A stretch of DNA of 64,000 bases. Source: a virus. Shown here piece after piece: positions 32,126-40,519 of this stretch (position 1 is the stretch's first letter; the number at the start of each line of letters is the position of its first letter). The notes below the pieces were generated by a model. It worked only from the letters and a program-made list of their open reading frames with translations, had not been told where the DNA came from and searched no databases. The translations under genes and the position numbers were made by a program. The DNA is taken from IMG/VR virus record IMGVR_UViG_3300019093_000008, positions 1 to 64,000 of that record. The stretch is one strand, 5' to 3'.

Positions 32126-33478
32126 TTATTTTTTCTTCCAACCTGGAGTATTATTTATTGCATCGTCATCATTAGTCTTTTGTTTTGAATTATTATTTAT
32201 CCTAACTCCGTGTCTTGATAAAGTTTGTGGTTCTATATTTTTACCAGATTCAAGTTGTTTTATTTCTACATCTATTTTTTCTATTTCCGAATTTATACTA
32301 TTCATAATTGCTTGATAAATATCACTGAGTTTATATCCATGCCAAAGTTTAGGATAATTTTTTTCATTTCCTCCTTTCAAATAGTTTTCAAATTCTTTCA
32401 ACATCGCATCTCTACCCTTACCATAAACAGCGGGTTTAAGTGTAAAACCTAAAAGACCTGCAAGCCAACCCGCCGGACTTACCCATCCTAAAGATGGAAA
32501 TTCAATAGAATGAACTAATCTATAACAAACTACAAAAAACCAGTGCATATTCTCTTCATCATATTCCGAAAGATTATCTTTATTATCAACTAATGATTGG
32601 TACAAAAAATTTAAAGCCGATTTAACAAGTGTTAAATAAGCTATTTTTTTTACAAGTTGTCTGGCTAAGTTTCCTGTTGCACCAACAAAACCGTAAGATT
32701 TAAAAACCCTCCTTAATAATGGGTAATCTGCAACTCCAGTCAAAAAAAATCTACGAACTATTTCTACTTCTTCTTCGTTCAATTTTTTTCTAAAAGAAGT
32801 TTTGAAATATTTATCACTTGCTTTTGTTATAAAGTTGATTGGTGGTACCCTCACAATTAAACTTTTTGTTCCCGCTAATCCACCTGATTTAGCGTCTTTA
32901 CCAATTGACCAACCTTGTTTAAGTTTTCCCCATTTTGAACTTAAAAATTCAGAACCAGGTATATAATCAGTAATATATACCGTATAATTTTTCAGGTCAT
33001 TTACGATATATTTTTTAACTATATCATCGGTTTGCGGAAATCTTACTCGAACTATGTTTGGTATTCCGTTAAGAATGACATTTGGTTTTACACCACTTTT
33101 AATGTTTTTTTTGATTGCATCTTTGATTAAATTCATATTATTAAATGTCGGTAAATGTTTGGTTAACAATTCTGGTATCAAATAATCCGCGATAGCTTCA
33201 TTTTGAATTAATCTTTTAATAATTCCGTCCTTTGCGGCCACATCTGCCGGTGTATCTAATTTTATTTTACCACTTGTAATTCCTTCAAGTTTTTCAAGGT
33301 CCTTCATAAGGTTTACATCCTTTTGTTTAAACCAAGATTTAAAACCTCTTACTTTAGATATTGACATTATATCTTTCACCATATCATCAGTAATCCCATT
33401 AAAAAATCCTGTATTTTCTAATAATAATCCCATCATTTTTTTAATTTTTTCTACTTCTGTAATCAGTTTTTTTTCCAT
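32126..33478 (-). CDS. Leader-bearing protein, 450 aa
   Basis: N-terminus MEKKLITEVEKIKKMMGLLLEN fits the leader pattern, with Leu-Leu-Glu before Asn. The body is basic and helical with hydrophobic stretches (about 270-340; FPSLGWVSPAGWLAGLLGF) and a Lys/Gln-rich end. Could be a packaged or membrane-interacting effector. No known domain. In line with 33488 and 30907. Confidence 0.75.
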   Translation of the reverse strand: MEKKLITEVEKIKKMMGLLLENTGFFNGITDDMVKDIMSISKVRGFKSWFKQKDVNLMKDLEKLEGITSGKIKLDTPADVAAKDGIIKRLIQNEAIADYLIPELLTKHLPTFNNMNLIKDAIKKNIKSGVKPNVILNGIPNIVRVRFPQTDDIVKKYIVNDLKNYTVYITDYIPGSEFLSSKWGKLKQGWSIGKDAKSGGLAGTKSLIVRVPPINFITKASDKYFKTSFRKKLNEEEVEIVRRFFLTGVADYPLLRRVFKSYGFVGATGNLARQLVKKIAYLTLVKSALNFLYQSLVDNKDNLSEYDEENMHWFFVVCYRLVHSIEFPSLGWVSPAGWLAGLLGFTLKPAVYGKGRDAMLKEFENYLKGGNEKNYPKLWHGYKLSDIYQAIMNSINSEIEKIDVEIKQLESGKNIEPQTLSRHGVRINNNSKQKTNDDDAINNTPGWKKK

Positions 33479-33487
33479 ATTTTTTTT

Positions 33488-34345
33488 TTAAAATGTGATT
33501 TTAAATGTTGTGTCATTATGTATGATGGTATCAGGATTTTCAAAAAGTTTTGGTTGTGCTTTTTTTACTTCCCTTAACATAGATTGTTGTATTTCATCTT
33601 GATTATTAAAAATCAACTGATACAAATTGACCAATTGGTTTTTATCTCTTTCAGATAAATTTTTTTCGTTTTTATAATTAAGAGCCCTATACATTTTATC
33701 ATAAGTTATGAAAGTTCCGGCAATCACAACACCCTCTTTTATTCCGTAGATACCTAATTTAGATATACCTCTTAAAATTTTTATAAGTTCTATCAAACTT
33801 TTTTTAGGTAATTCAGCAATAAATCTTTTAACAATTTCTTTCGAAGTTTCCTTTGCTAATTTATCCGCAACTGGAGTAATTTCTTTAACCAATTTCTTAG
33901 CCATTTCTTGTTCGGCCCTTGATGCGGTTCCAGATGCCACATTCTCAATTAACTCCGTACTACCCTTTGCTCCCAATTTCATAAAAATTTCAGAATTCTT
34001 CAAAAGATTAATTAGTACTCCCGTACTTAAAAGACTAAATGATAATATTAAACCAGCCTCAAAATGATGACCCTCTTTCCAATATCCTGTTGCATTTGAT
34101 ACCGCCGCAGCTGTGGATATAAACATTAAAATTGGAGTTGCGGGAGTAGGTACCATCCCTAATATACCACTTGTAACTTCAATAAATGACAACCAATCAT
34201 GCTTGTTCCAAGTTTTCATCCAGTCAATAGTTTTTACGGCATTTTTAGGTGAAAACCCAATTGTAGGACCACCCAAAAATATTTGTTCGGACATTAAAAC
34301 TTTTATTCTTTCCGTTTCTTTATATAATAGATAATTTTTGTTCAT
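33488..34345 (-). CDS. Leader-bearing protein with hydrophobic helices
   Basis: 285 residues. MNKNYLLYKETERIKVLMSEQ fits the leader pattern (Met-Ser-Glu before Gln). Two long apolar stretches (about 53-80, 95-115) with Ala/Gly (TPILMFISTAAAVSNATGYW) recall pre-toxin or membrane-inserting modules, followed by amphipathic helices. May be an injected membrane-active protein; inference only. Confidence 0.75.
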   Translation of the reverse strand: MNKNYLLYKETERIKVLMSEQIFLGGPTIGFSPKNAVKTIDWMKTWNKHDWLSFIEVTSGILGMVPTPATPILMFISTAAAVSNATGYWKEGHHFEAGLILSFSLLSTGVLINLLKNSEIFMKLGAKGSTELIENVASGTASRAEQEMAKKLVKEITPVADKLAKETSKEIVKRFIAELPKKSLIELIKILRGISKLGIYGIKEGVVIAGTFITYDKMYRALNYKNEKNLSERDKNQLVNLYQLIFNNQDEIQQSMLREVKKAQPKLFENPDTIIHNDTTFKITF

Positions 34346-34393
34346 TTTTTATAAATATTTGTTTTTTTCAAAATTAAACATCATCTTTACATC

Positions 34394-34690
34394 ATGAAAA
34401 AAATGACAACAGGTACAATAAAAGTACAATCTTTGAAAGATGGTAAAGTTTTTTCCCGAGCACTACTCAAAGTTTTTAATTCTCAAATCCCAACCGATGA
34501 AGAAGATGAAATTGTTTGTAGAGTTTTATCAAGAACAAACTTAATAAATAACAATTTGGATTACGAACTTAAGTTGATTACCAAATCTGATTGGCAAGTC
34601 CTCTATTTAGTCCAGTACTCCATTTTTCACCAGCTTTACCAAGCATATTACCTTTACCTCTTTTTATTGAGTATAAATCAGCCCATTTAG
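34394..34690 (+). CDS. Hypothetical protein, 98 aa, C-terminus antisense to a gene
   Basis: The first 62 residues read as normal protein (TGTIKVQSLKDGKVFSRALLKVF, then VCRVLSRTNLI). The last third overlaps the minus-strand gene 34578-34820 and becomes an odd Tyr/Leu/Gln-rich string, suggesting the frame originally stopped near 34580 and now reads through. Confidence 0.5.
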   Translation: MKKMTTGTIKVQSLKDGKVFSRALLKVFNSQIPTDEEDEIVCRVLSRTNLINNNLDYELKLITKSDWQVLYLVQYSIFHQLYQAYYLYLFLLSINQPI

Positions 34691-34820
34691 GTACACTACT
34701 TGCTGATGCTCCACCTGTACTTGCACCTGCTGCGGCGGCGTCTTGCTCATCTACTTCTACTTTTTTAGAAGAGGTATATTTCTCGTATATTAAAATTAAC
34801 GTGTCTACATTTAGTTCCAT
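34578..34820 (-). CDS. Hypothetical Ala-rich small protein
   Basis: 80 residues: acidic/basic start (MELNVDTLILIYEKYTSSKK), an Ala/Gly/Ser linker (DAAAAGASTGGASASS) and a basic end (KWADLYSIKRGKGNMLGKAGEKW). Looks real by composition; overlaps the plus gene at 34394 by 113 nt. Confidence 0.6.
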   Translation of the reverse strand: MELNVDTLILIYEKYTSSKKVEVDEQDAAAAGASTGGASASSVPKWADLYSIKRGKGNMLGKAGEKWSTGLNRGLANQIW

Positions 34821-34840
34821 GATAATAAATACTTCATATG

Positions 34841-35134
34841 TTAATAAGGTTCGGATTTTGGTATTGCCTTTGGATTAACTTCATAGTATTCATTTAAAAA
34901 TGAAATTAAATCATCTTCATCTAGTTCTACAATATCTTCATTATATTCTTCACTATCTTCGTCTTCATCAAATAAAGAGAATGATTCTAATTCATATCCA
35001 TATTCTTCAACAAGGTTATAATCAATATTATCTATTCTAACATTTTCTTCATCATCTTCTATTGTTCTGAAAGTAACCTCTAAAATATTCTTGTCAGAAT
35101 TAAGAAAATAATTAACTACTTCTTTGATTTCCAT
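34841..35134 (-). CDS. Small acidic protein, 97 aa
   Basis: Very acidic (LFDEDEDSEEYNEDIVELDEDD), with a short beta-type N-terminus. Could be a DNA mimic, by charge, or a virion linker. No family recognised. Confidence 0.65.
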   Translation of the reverse strand: MEIKEVVNYFLNSDKNILEVTFRTIEDDEENVRIDNIDYNLVEEYGYELESFSLFDEDEDSEEYNEDIVELDEDDLISFLNEYYEVNPKAIPKSEPY

Positions 35135-35187
35135 AAACTTTTTTATTAAGAAATATCTTAAAAAAGATGAAAATCCATATATAACAA

Positions 35188-35214
35188 AAAAATCCCCTAA
35201 TTTATAGGGGATTT
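35188..35214. terminator. Bidirectional terminator
   Basis: AAAATCCCC-taatttata-GGGGATTT between minus-strand genes. Confidence 0.75.
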
Positions 35215-35218
35215 ATTT

Positions 35219-36349
35219 TTAATTTCTTCCTTTCATTCTATTCATCATCTCTAAAATCAGACCTTTTTGTTTATTTACACTTTCTCTGATATCGTCATCA
35301 ATGTCTAATGAATCTTTGTCAGAAGTAATTTCTTCCCAAGAATCATTATCATCATAATCATCTTCTTCATCTTGATTATAATCTAAAATTGCCAAATCAT
35401 CATCCTCATCATCAAAGGCAGATTCCATTTGGTCAAATTCTCTTACCGCTCCATTTGATGAAAAATTAAATGGTCTTTCAATTTCAGAATCATCCAAGTC
35501 CATATCATCGGCTTTGATTGAATATGTATCTCCACTATCTTTTGGTCCTTTGGATGTGAAAGTATATGCTCTTTCTCTATTATCGTAAGGATTTCCTTGA
35601 TATGTTTCTTCCATTTCTCCATCCGCCATCATTTTTCTATCGTTATCGCTGTCATCATCCATTCCATCAGGAGCCATATCATCTGACATATGTGGAGCTT
35701 CCTGACCTGTCAAATTTTGTAAAGCGTCTGCATCAAAAGCATCATCTTCGTCCAAATCACCCATAAAGTATTCAATAGATTTATTTGGCATCATGTGTGT
35801 TGTATTATCTTTTGATTTGAATTTATACATGGTATCACCTCCATGTTTATCTTCAAACTCATCTTCATATTCTAAATCATCGTCAAATTCAGGGTGTTTA
35901 TATTTATATTTTTTACCTCTTTTAAGCTCACTTGAGCTAAGCTCATCAATTTCACCTTCAACGTAATCAAACTTATTATTTTTGTCTATATCATAAACTT
36001 TTTTTAAGTTTTTAACTTGTTGTGTCTCCTCTCCCATTTCTTCTCCCATTCCTCTACCCCCATAACCACATTCCATACATTCACCTTCATATACCATTCC
36101 TCCGCACTCAGAACACATTGATTCTTTTTTAACTTGTTCGTTAATACCCATATTCGTGTATCTCTTAACATCGCCTTTATTAGTTACGGTTACACCAACT
36201 TTATCGTTAGCAAAATCTTGAGTATAAAGTGGTTGTGTATTTGACACTTGAGGTTGCATGGTTCTGTAACCATCGTATAGAGTTTTATGTTGGTCTAAGA
36301 TGTTTCTTTTTTCATCGTTAGACATTAATCCTATTGACCATTGTTTCAT
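35219..36349 (-). CDS. Acidic virion-like protein with a zinc ribbon
   Basis: 376 residues. N-terminus LMSNDEKRNILDQHKTLYDG is a second recurring short leader type (compare the gene at 60578). Residues about 78-93 hold a zinc ribbon (CSECGGMVYEGECMECG). The rest is dominated by Asp/Glu/Met stretches and ends in a basic helix (VNKQKGLILEMMNRMKGRN). Probably head-internal or scaffold-like; unproven. Confidence 0.75.
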   Translation of the reverse strand: MKQWSIGLMSNDEKRNILDQHKTLYDGYRTMQPQVSNTQPLYTQDFANDKVGVTVTNKGDVKRYTNMGINEQVKKESMCSECGGMVYEGECMECGYGGRGMGEEMGEETQQVKNLKKVYDIDKNNKFDYVEGEIDELSSSELKRGKKYKYKHPEFDDDLEYEDEFEDKHGGDTMYKFKSKDNTTHMMPNKSIEYFMGDLDEDDAFDADALQNLTGQEAPHMSDDMAPDGMDDDSDNDRKMMADGEMEETYQGNPYDNRERAYTFTSKGPKDSGDTYSIKADDMDLDDSEIERPFNFSSNGAVREFDQMESAFDDEDDDLAILDYNQDEEDDYDDNDSWEEITSDKDSLDIDDDIRESVNKQKGLILEMMNRMKGRN

Positions 36350-36406
36350 ATTAAATGTTTTTAATAAATATTGACGTAATGGAATAAAATAACTAATATT
36401 GTGTAT

Positions 36407-36482
36407 AACAAGTGAAATTCAAATTTCTTGGTAGTATCTTGGTAATTTACTTATCTTATTTTTGAATTCACTTGTTTTTTTT
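36407..36482 (+). terminator. Long hairpin with T10 just before a start codon
   Basis: AACAAGTGAAATTCAAA (36407-36423) pairs with TTTGAATTCACTTGTT (36461-36476) over a 37-nt loop, then a T-run to 36484. The next ATG is at 36488. Could be a terminator, an attenuator or a small RNA. Confidence 0.6.
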
Positions 36483-36487
36483 TTATT

Positions 36488-36745
36488 ATGATAATCAATA
36501 ACTACGATATAGAATCTTATTGCGAAGGTGCAATAATGTTAGACGGATTAGAAGACGCAATTGTCGGTATAGTAGAGGAGTTTGGTAATTCTCCAAGAAT
36601 ATTATATTGTAAATCCAAGATTTTACAAATTTTACAAGAAAGAGATTTAATGACCGAGCAAGAGGCAGAAGAATATTATGACTACAATATTTTAGGTCTT
36701 CATGCCGGAGAACAGAATGCAGTTTTTTTGGTTACAATGAAATAA
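36488..36745 (+). CDS. Hypothetical protein, 85 aa
   Basis: Acidic helical protein: CEGAIMLDGLEDAIVGIVEEFG then RILYCKSKILQILQERDLMTEQEAEEYYDYN. I associate this pattern with a small protein conserved in many tailed phages. First gene of the plus-strand early-type cluster. Confidence 0.78.
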   Translation: MIINNYDIESYCEGAIMLDGLEDAIVGIVEEFGNSPRILYCKSKILQILQERDLMTEQEAEEYYDYNILGLHAGEQNAVFLVTMK

Positions 36746-36758
36746 TTTTTTATCTTTG
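36727..36758 (+). promoter_or_regulatory. Promoter with near-leaderless start
   Basis: TTTG (36727-36730), 20-nt spacer, TATCTTTG (36751-36758). Only 4 nt separate the box from the ATG at 36763, so the mRNA is leaderless or nearly so. The promoter lies inside the end of the previous gene. Confidence 0.85.
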
Positions 36759-36762
36759 TGTC

Positions 36763-37431
36763 ATGATAAAGATACCTGTAGATACAAAAAATGTACCAGA
36801 AGTTAATGTATGGATAACCTCCGATACTCACTTTTCCCATAATAACATATGTCGTGGTACAACCGCTTGGAGAACTCAAGACGGACAAGTTCCCATATCT
36901 CAAACTCGTGATTTTGCTACTGTAGAAAAAATGAATGCCGCCATAGTCAATAACATAAATGAAGTTGTTGAACAAGATGATATATTGATACATCTTGGTG
37001 ACTGGTCTTTCGGTGGATTTGAGCAAATACGTGAATTTTGGGATAGATTGGTATGTAAGAACATACATTTGGTATTGGGGAACCACGACCACCACATAGA
37101 AAACAATAGGCAAGGTAGCCAGGGTTTGTTTAAATCCGTTTCACACTACAATACACTTGAAATGGGACAATTTAAGTTCCGTTTGATGCATTATCCCATA
37201 AGTTCTTGGGATGGTCTTAATAAGGGTGTAATGCACTTACACGGACACTGCCATTTGCCAACTCATATGAGGTTTGGTAGGGGACAAAGAATGGACGTGG
37301 GTATGGATGGTCATCCTGAGTTCAGACCTTATAATGTGTATAGAGAAGTTGTTCCTTTGTTGAGACATAGAGAAAAATTGTCTGAAATGCCAGAAGACCA
37401 CCATGTTGAAAGATTGTTAAACTCAAAATAA
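36763..37431 (+). CDS. Metallophosphoesterase
   Basis: 222 residues. Calcineurin-like motifs: SDTHFSHNN, HLGDWSFGG, LGNHDHH, MHYPIS and LHGHCHLP. The form with SDTHFxHxN is typical of phage and bacterial phosphoesterases near RNA-repair genes. Substrate unknown; a 2',3'-cyclic phosphate or nucleotide phosphodiester is possible. Confidence 0.9.
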   Translation: MIKIPVDTKNVPEVNVWITSDTHFSHNNICRGTTAWRTQDGQVPISQTRDFATVEKMNAAIVNNINEVVEQDDILIHLGDWSFGGFEQIREFWDRLVCKNIHLVLGNHDHHIENNRQGSQGLFKSVSHYNTLEMGQFKFRLMHYPISSWDGLNKGVMHLHGHCHLPTHMRFGRGQRMDVGMDGHPEFRPYNVYREVVPLLRHREKLSEMPEDHHVERLLNSK

Positions 37432-37436
37432 TAAAA

Positions 37437-37807
37437 ATGGATAAAGAATTTGTCCATACGAACAATCATTATCTCTTAAAGGTTTAGGGTTTGATGAACC
37501 ATGCTTTGGGTATTATGAAGATAATAATTTAACCATAACTTTCCCTTCAACGTCTGAAAATGGATGGAAATGGGTTGGAAATTCAATTATACCCGCAAAA
37601 AATACAAAAGCACCACTATACCAACAAGCATTTAGATGGTTTAGAGAGAAGTATAAGTTTGATTCAACAATTCAACATAATAAAAAATATGTTGCCATTG
37701 TATATTCATCAGTTGAAAATTTTAGTATTGATGAGTATGAAACCTACGAACAAGCAGAACTTGCTTGCTTAAAAAAGTTGATTGAAATAGTAAAACAAAA
37801 ATTATGA
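37437..37807 (+). pseudogene. Frameshifted small phage protein
   Basis: From ATG 37437 the frame MDKEFV stops soon after, but from 37454 the -1 frame runs open to TGA 37805: PYEQSLSLKGLGFDEPCFGYY, then WKWVGNSIIPAKNTKAPLYQQ and AFRWFREKYKF. Together they read as one common phage protein of about 122 residues missing a single base near 37452-37454. A TAA just upstream in the second frame excludes an alternate start. The stop overlaps the next gene's start. Confidence 0.8.
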
Positions 37808-37998
37808 ATAAATACCATATTGAAGTAATGGGGTCTCAATGGCCAATTAAAGAAGTTATTGCGGAAGAATTTAAAATTAGTAATGGATGTTACCATTTTT
37901 TGATTTATCAAAAAGAAAGTCTTAATTTTAGAGAAGTTGCAATATATCCAATAGATAAAACAATAATATCTGATATTGAATATTATATTGAGTTATAA
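37804..37998 (+). CDS. Hypothetical protein, 64 aa
   Basis: Overlaps the end of the frameshifted gene (ATGA), so coupled. Beta-rich acidic protein (YHFLIYQKESLNFREVAIYPIDK), no family recognised. Confidence 0.68.
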   Translation: MNKYHIEVMGSQWPIKEVIAEEFKISNGCYHFLIYQKESLNFREVAIYPIDKTIISDIEYYIEL

Positions 37999-38016
37999 AC
38001 ATAAAAAAACATTAAG

Positions 38017-38208
38017 ATGAAATTTGAATTATCTGAAACTCAAATGTCTAAATTGAAAGAATGGAATGAAGCCATTAAAACCATTTATGGTGAATATGGT
38101 TCTTACACGTATTGTTTTAGACCAACAGGTATCGGTGATGTGGTTACAGTAGAATGTAGTTTGGTTCCGAATAAAAAATTAGATTTAACAGAAATAGAAA
38201 CTTGGTGA
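38017..38208 (+). CDS. Hypothetical protein, 63 aa
   Basis: Helix then beta strands (FELSETQMSKLKEWNEAI; YTYCFRPTGIGDVVTVEC). A pattern seen in several phages as a short protein of unknown function. Its stop overlaps the next start (TGATG-type). Confidence 0.72.
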   Translation: MKFELSETQMSKLKEWNEAIKTIYGEYGSYTYCFRPTGIGDVVTVECSLVPNKKLDLTEIETW

Positions 38209-38396
38209 TGAAAAAATGGTTTATAGCAAGTAATAGAATTAGAAAAATTAAAGGAATGTATTGGATAATACCCTGTGTTTCAATGTTGTATTTTAAAGAT
38301 TATTTTCTTGAGACAGGAGTTACCTCTCCGGCTTTTGTAATTCAAATTTCTTTTCTTAACTTTACATACGGATTAACTATTCAAAAAGGATATTAA
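38208..38396 (+). CDS. Small hydrophobic protein, 62 aa
   Basis: Basic N-terminus (MKKWFIASNRIRKIKGMYW) and two apolar stretches. May be membrane-associated. Start taken at the ATG overlapping the previous stop rather than the upstream TTG. Confidence 0.55.
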   Translation: MKKWFIASNRIRKIKGMYWIIPCVSMLYFKDYFLETGVTSPAFVIQISFLNFTYGLTIQKGY

Positions 38397-38407
38397 AAAA
38401 AGTAATT

Positions 38408-38653
38408 ATGAATAAATTTTTATGTATTTTAGGTCTTATCTTTTTTACAAGTTGCTCTGAGGCAGTTTTAGAAAAAAATGAATATGTTGTTATAGATACA
38501 ATCGAGTCTAACAAAAATGGATTTAATCAAGTCCTAACCTACGATGTTGTAGTTAGGGTTGAAGAAGATAGTAGTTTGCACTATGGGTCAATAAGACCCG
38601 ACGGAAAGTTAGTTGAGATTAATTTTAGAAAAATAAAAAATTATTACAAATGA
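38408..38653 (+). CDS. Small lipoprotein, 81 aa
   Basis: MNKFLCILGLIFFTSCSEA is a signal peptide with lipobox and Cys16. The mature part is a small beta domain (YVVIDTIESNKNGFNQVLTYDVVVRVEED). Second lipoprotein in the window; could modify the envelope or exclude other phages. Confidence 0.78.
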   Translation: MNKFLCILGLIFFTSCSEAVLEKNEYVVIDTIESNKNGFNQVLTYDVVVRVEEDSSLHYGSIRPDGKLVEINFRKIKNYYK

Positions 38654-38661
38654 GCGGAATA

Positions 38662-39552
38662 TTATTTTGTTAAAAAACGTTCACGAAATTTTTTTTCATA
38701 TCGTTCTGTAAATTTTATTTTTTTTGAATTATATAATTCAATTATCAATTTTTCATCTATTGAAGTAATATCTACAAGTTTGTATATCAACCCATTTTTT
38801 TCACAAAACAATTTTGCCGCGATTGTTTTTTGATTAACCAAAAGACTATTCCATAGTCTTTTGGGTTTAATTTCAACCAAATATTTATTGTTAATGACAA
38901 AGTCAGGATGGTAAGTTCTTGAACTATTGTTAAACATATAGTTAATTGAATACTCCGAACTTTCGGCGGTTTTCCAGGATAAGTTAAATCTCTCTATGAT
39001 TTTTATCATATAAGTTAATTCTTTAATACTTCTAAAAAACCATCCATTATACCATCCACTCCATCCATTTCCAGAACCTTGTGGAGTTATTTTTCCATAC
39101 ATAGGATTTCTATTTCCTGAAGAATTAGTTGATACCTTTAGTTTGAATTGAGCTAATTTTTCGTTCGCAATTGTTTCTCCAAAGTTTTCAACCCATACTT
39201 GATAGAAGTTTTTTCCGTACATAGGATTTTTATTTCCTTTGGTTGTTTTTGACATTTTATTTCTGAATTCATCGGTTTTGTATACCGAATAATCCTTATT
39301 ACTATTCATTTTTTTCTTAGTTTCTTCGGTATGATTTTTACCAAAAAAAGGATTTTTTTCACCAGTTTTACCAAACATTGGATTTTTATCCCCTTTCATA
39401 TTTTCAGACATCTTTTTTCTTCTTTCTGGTGTAATTATTTTTTTAAGGTAACATTTTTTACATTCAGTGTTTGATTTTAAACCTTTTTCGTGAGTATATT
39501 TTGATTTATATTCTATAACATTATTACAAGAAGGACAATTTCTATAAAACAT
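38662..39552 (-). CDS. NUMOD3-containing PD-(D/E)XK homing endonuclease
   Basis: 296 residues: zinc-type N-terminus (CPSCNNVIEY with CKKC), three or more NUMOD3-like DNA-binding repeats (NMKGDKNPMFGKTGEKNPF; TKGNKNPMYGK), and a C-terminal PD-(D/E)XK core (YHPDFVINNKYLVEIKPKRLW). It interrupts the plus-strand early cluster on the opposite strand. Confidence 0.88.
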   Translation of the reverse strand: MFYRNCPSCNNVIEYKSKYTHEKGLKSNTECKKCYLKKIITPERRKKMSENMKGDKNPMFGKTGEKNPFFGKNHTEETKKKMNSNKDYSVYKTDEFRNKMSKTTKGNKNPMYGKNFYQVWVENFGETIANEKLAQFKLKVSTNSSGNRNPMYGKITPQGSGNGWSGWYNGWFFRSIKELTYMIKIIERFNLSWKTAESSEYSINYMFNNSSRTYHPDFVINNKYLVEIKPKRLWNSLLVNQKTIAAKLFCEKNGLIYKLVDITSIDEKLIIELYNSKKIKFTERYEKKFRERFLTK

Positions 39553-39554
39553 AT

Positions 39555-39585
39555 TTTGATTTTAATAAATTAATTACTATTTTTG
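39555..39585 (+). promoter_or_regulatory. Promoter of the kinase/ligase operon
   Basis: TTTG, 19-nt spacer, TATTTTTG (39578-39585); 36 nt upstream of the kinase ATG at 39622. Confidence 0.8.
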
Positions 39586-39621
39586 TATTCATAGTCAGGA
39601 AAACCTCTAACAATAAATATT

Positions 39622-40068
39622 ATGAATAATGAAAAAATTAAGAACCCCTCTACAGGAATTTTATTCCTGATTAGAGGGGTTCCGTAACTAGGGTCAGGTA
39701 AAACATCTTTTGCAATACACATTTGGAACGAGTATGCTGTTGTGGAGGCAGACCAATATTTTTATGATAAAGAAGGGAATTATAATTTTGACCCCTCAAA
39801 GATTAAAGATGCTCATGCTTGGTGTAAGAATAAAGTTGAGACTATGATGGGAGACCACCAACTCAATGAACAGTATTACCCTGAAATTGCGGTTTCAAAT
39901 ACCTTTACCCAAGAATGGGAAATGGAAGATTATTATAAATTGGCTGAAAAGTATAACTATAAAGTTGTATCTTTGATTGTTGAAAATCGTCACGGTGGTA
40001 AGAATGTTCATGGGGTTCCTGAAGACAAATTGGAAATAATGAAAAATCGTTTTGAAATTAAACTTTAA
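39622..40068 (+). pseudogene. P-loop polynucleotide kinase with an in-frame stop in the P-loop
   Basis: From ATG 39622 the protein reads NPSTGILFLIRGVP, then TAA at 39685, then LGSGKTSFAIHIWNEYAVVE. Normal Walker A would be GVPGSGKT; a 6-nt insertion (TAACTA) splits it. The rest is a typical AAA_33 or T4-PNK-like kinase: VEADQYFYD, TFTQEWEMEDYYKL and a lid with NRHGGKNVHGVP. A translation restart at 39742 would lack the P-loop. It heads the operon with the RNA ligase at 40519. Confidence 0.85.
39647..39684 (+). repeat. Large hairpin overlapping the broken P-loop
   Basis: GAACCCCTCT (39647-39656) pairs with AGAGGGGTTC (39673-39682), with inner CAGGAAT/ATTCCTG. It ends 2 nt before the in-frame TAA. 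Confidence 0.7.
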
Positions 40069-40070
40069 CA

Positions 40071-40301
40071 ATGAAGAGATTTTTTTGTTTTTTTGGATTA
40101 CATTTTTGGAAATATAAAAGAGAAAAACATAAAGTTACAAATCATCCTTTAGGGAGAGATTGTGTAAGGGTTCCTGTTAGAGAATGTGTTTCTTGCGGAC
40201 ACAGAGAACATCATTTATTACCCAAACATGAAGGATTTACGCGATGGGTTAGTTTTGACCACGTTGCCGGTGATGCAACAATAAGATATGAAGAAATTTA
40301 A
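40071..40301 (+). CDS. Small zinc-binding protein, 76 aa
   Basis: Cys/His-rich (FFCFFGLHFW, VRECVSCGHREHHLL), arranged like a small zinc ribbon. It starts 2 nt after the kinase stop. Function unknown. Confidence 0.72.
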   Translation: MKRFFCFFGLHFWKYKREKHKVTNHPLGRDCVRVPVRECVSCGHREHHLLPKHEGFTRWVSFDHVAGDATIRYEEI

Positions 40302-40312
40302 AACAAACACAT

Positions 40313-40519
40313 ATGCAAAAATTAGTATTTAACACAACGACAAAGACCGTAGAGATTACCTTTGAAGACGGATTGATAAAGAATAACAATGACGTTCCTA
40401 CCGTTAAAGTGCGAGAAGAAGGGTTTTATGAGGTAATGCAAAAAGATGAATTTGAAGACAAGAATTTTCCTGTATTTAGGTTGCCAATTTCTAACACCAA
40501 TATGGAGATAAAAAGATAA
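40313..40519 (+). CDS. Hypothetical protein, 68 aa
   Basis: Small beta-rich acidic/basic protein (LVFNTTTKTVEITFEDGLIK). Its last base overlaps the start of the RNA ligase. A beta-hairpin domain is likely; no family recognised. Confidence 0.68.
   Translation: MQKLVFNTTTKTVEITFEDGLIKNNNDVPTVKVREEGFYEVMQKDEFEDKNFPVFRLPISNTNMEIKR

Noticed and set aside
39643-39690. Programmed bypass element as in T4 gene 60
   Set aside because: A hairpin and stop are present, but no matching take-off and landing codons could be recognised; kept only as a possibility in the finding.
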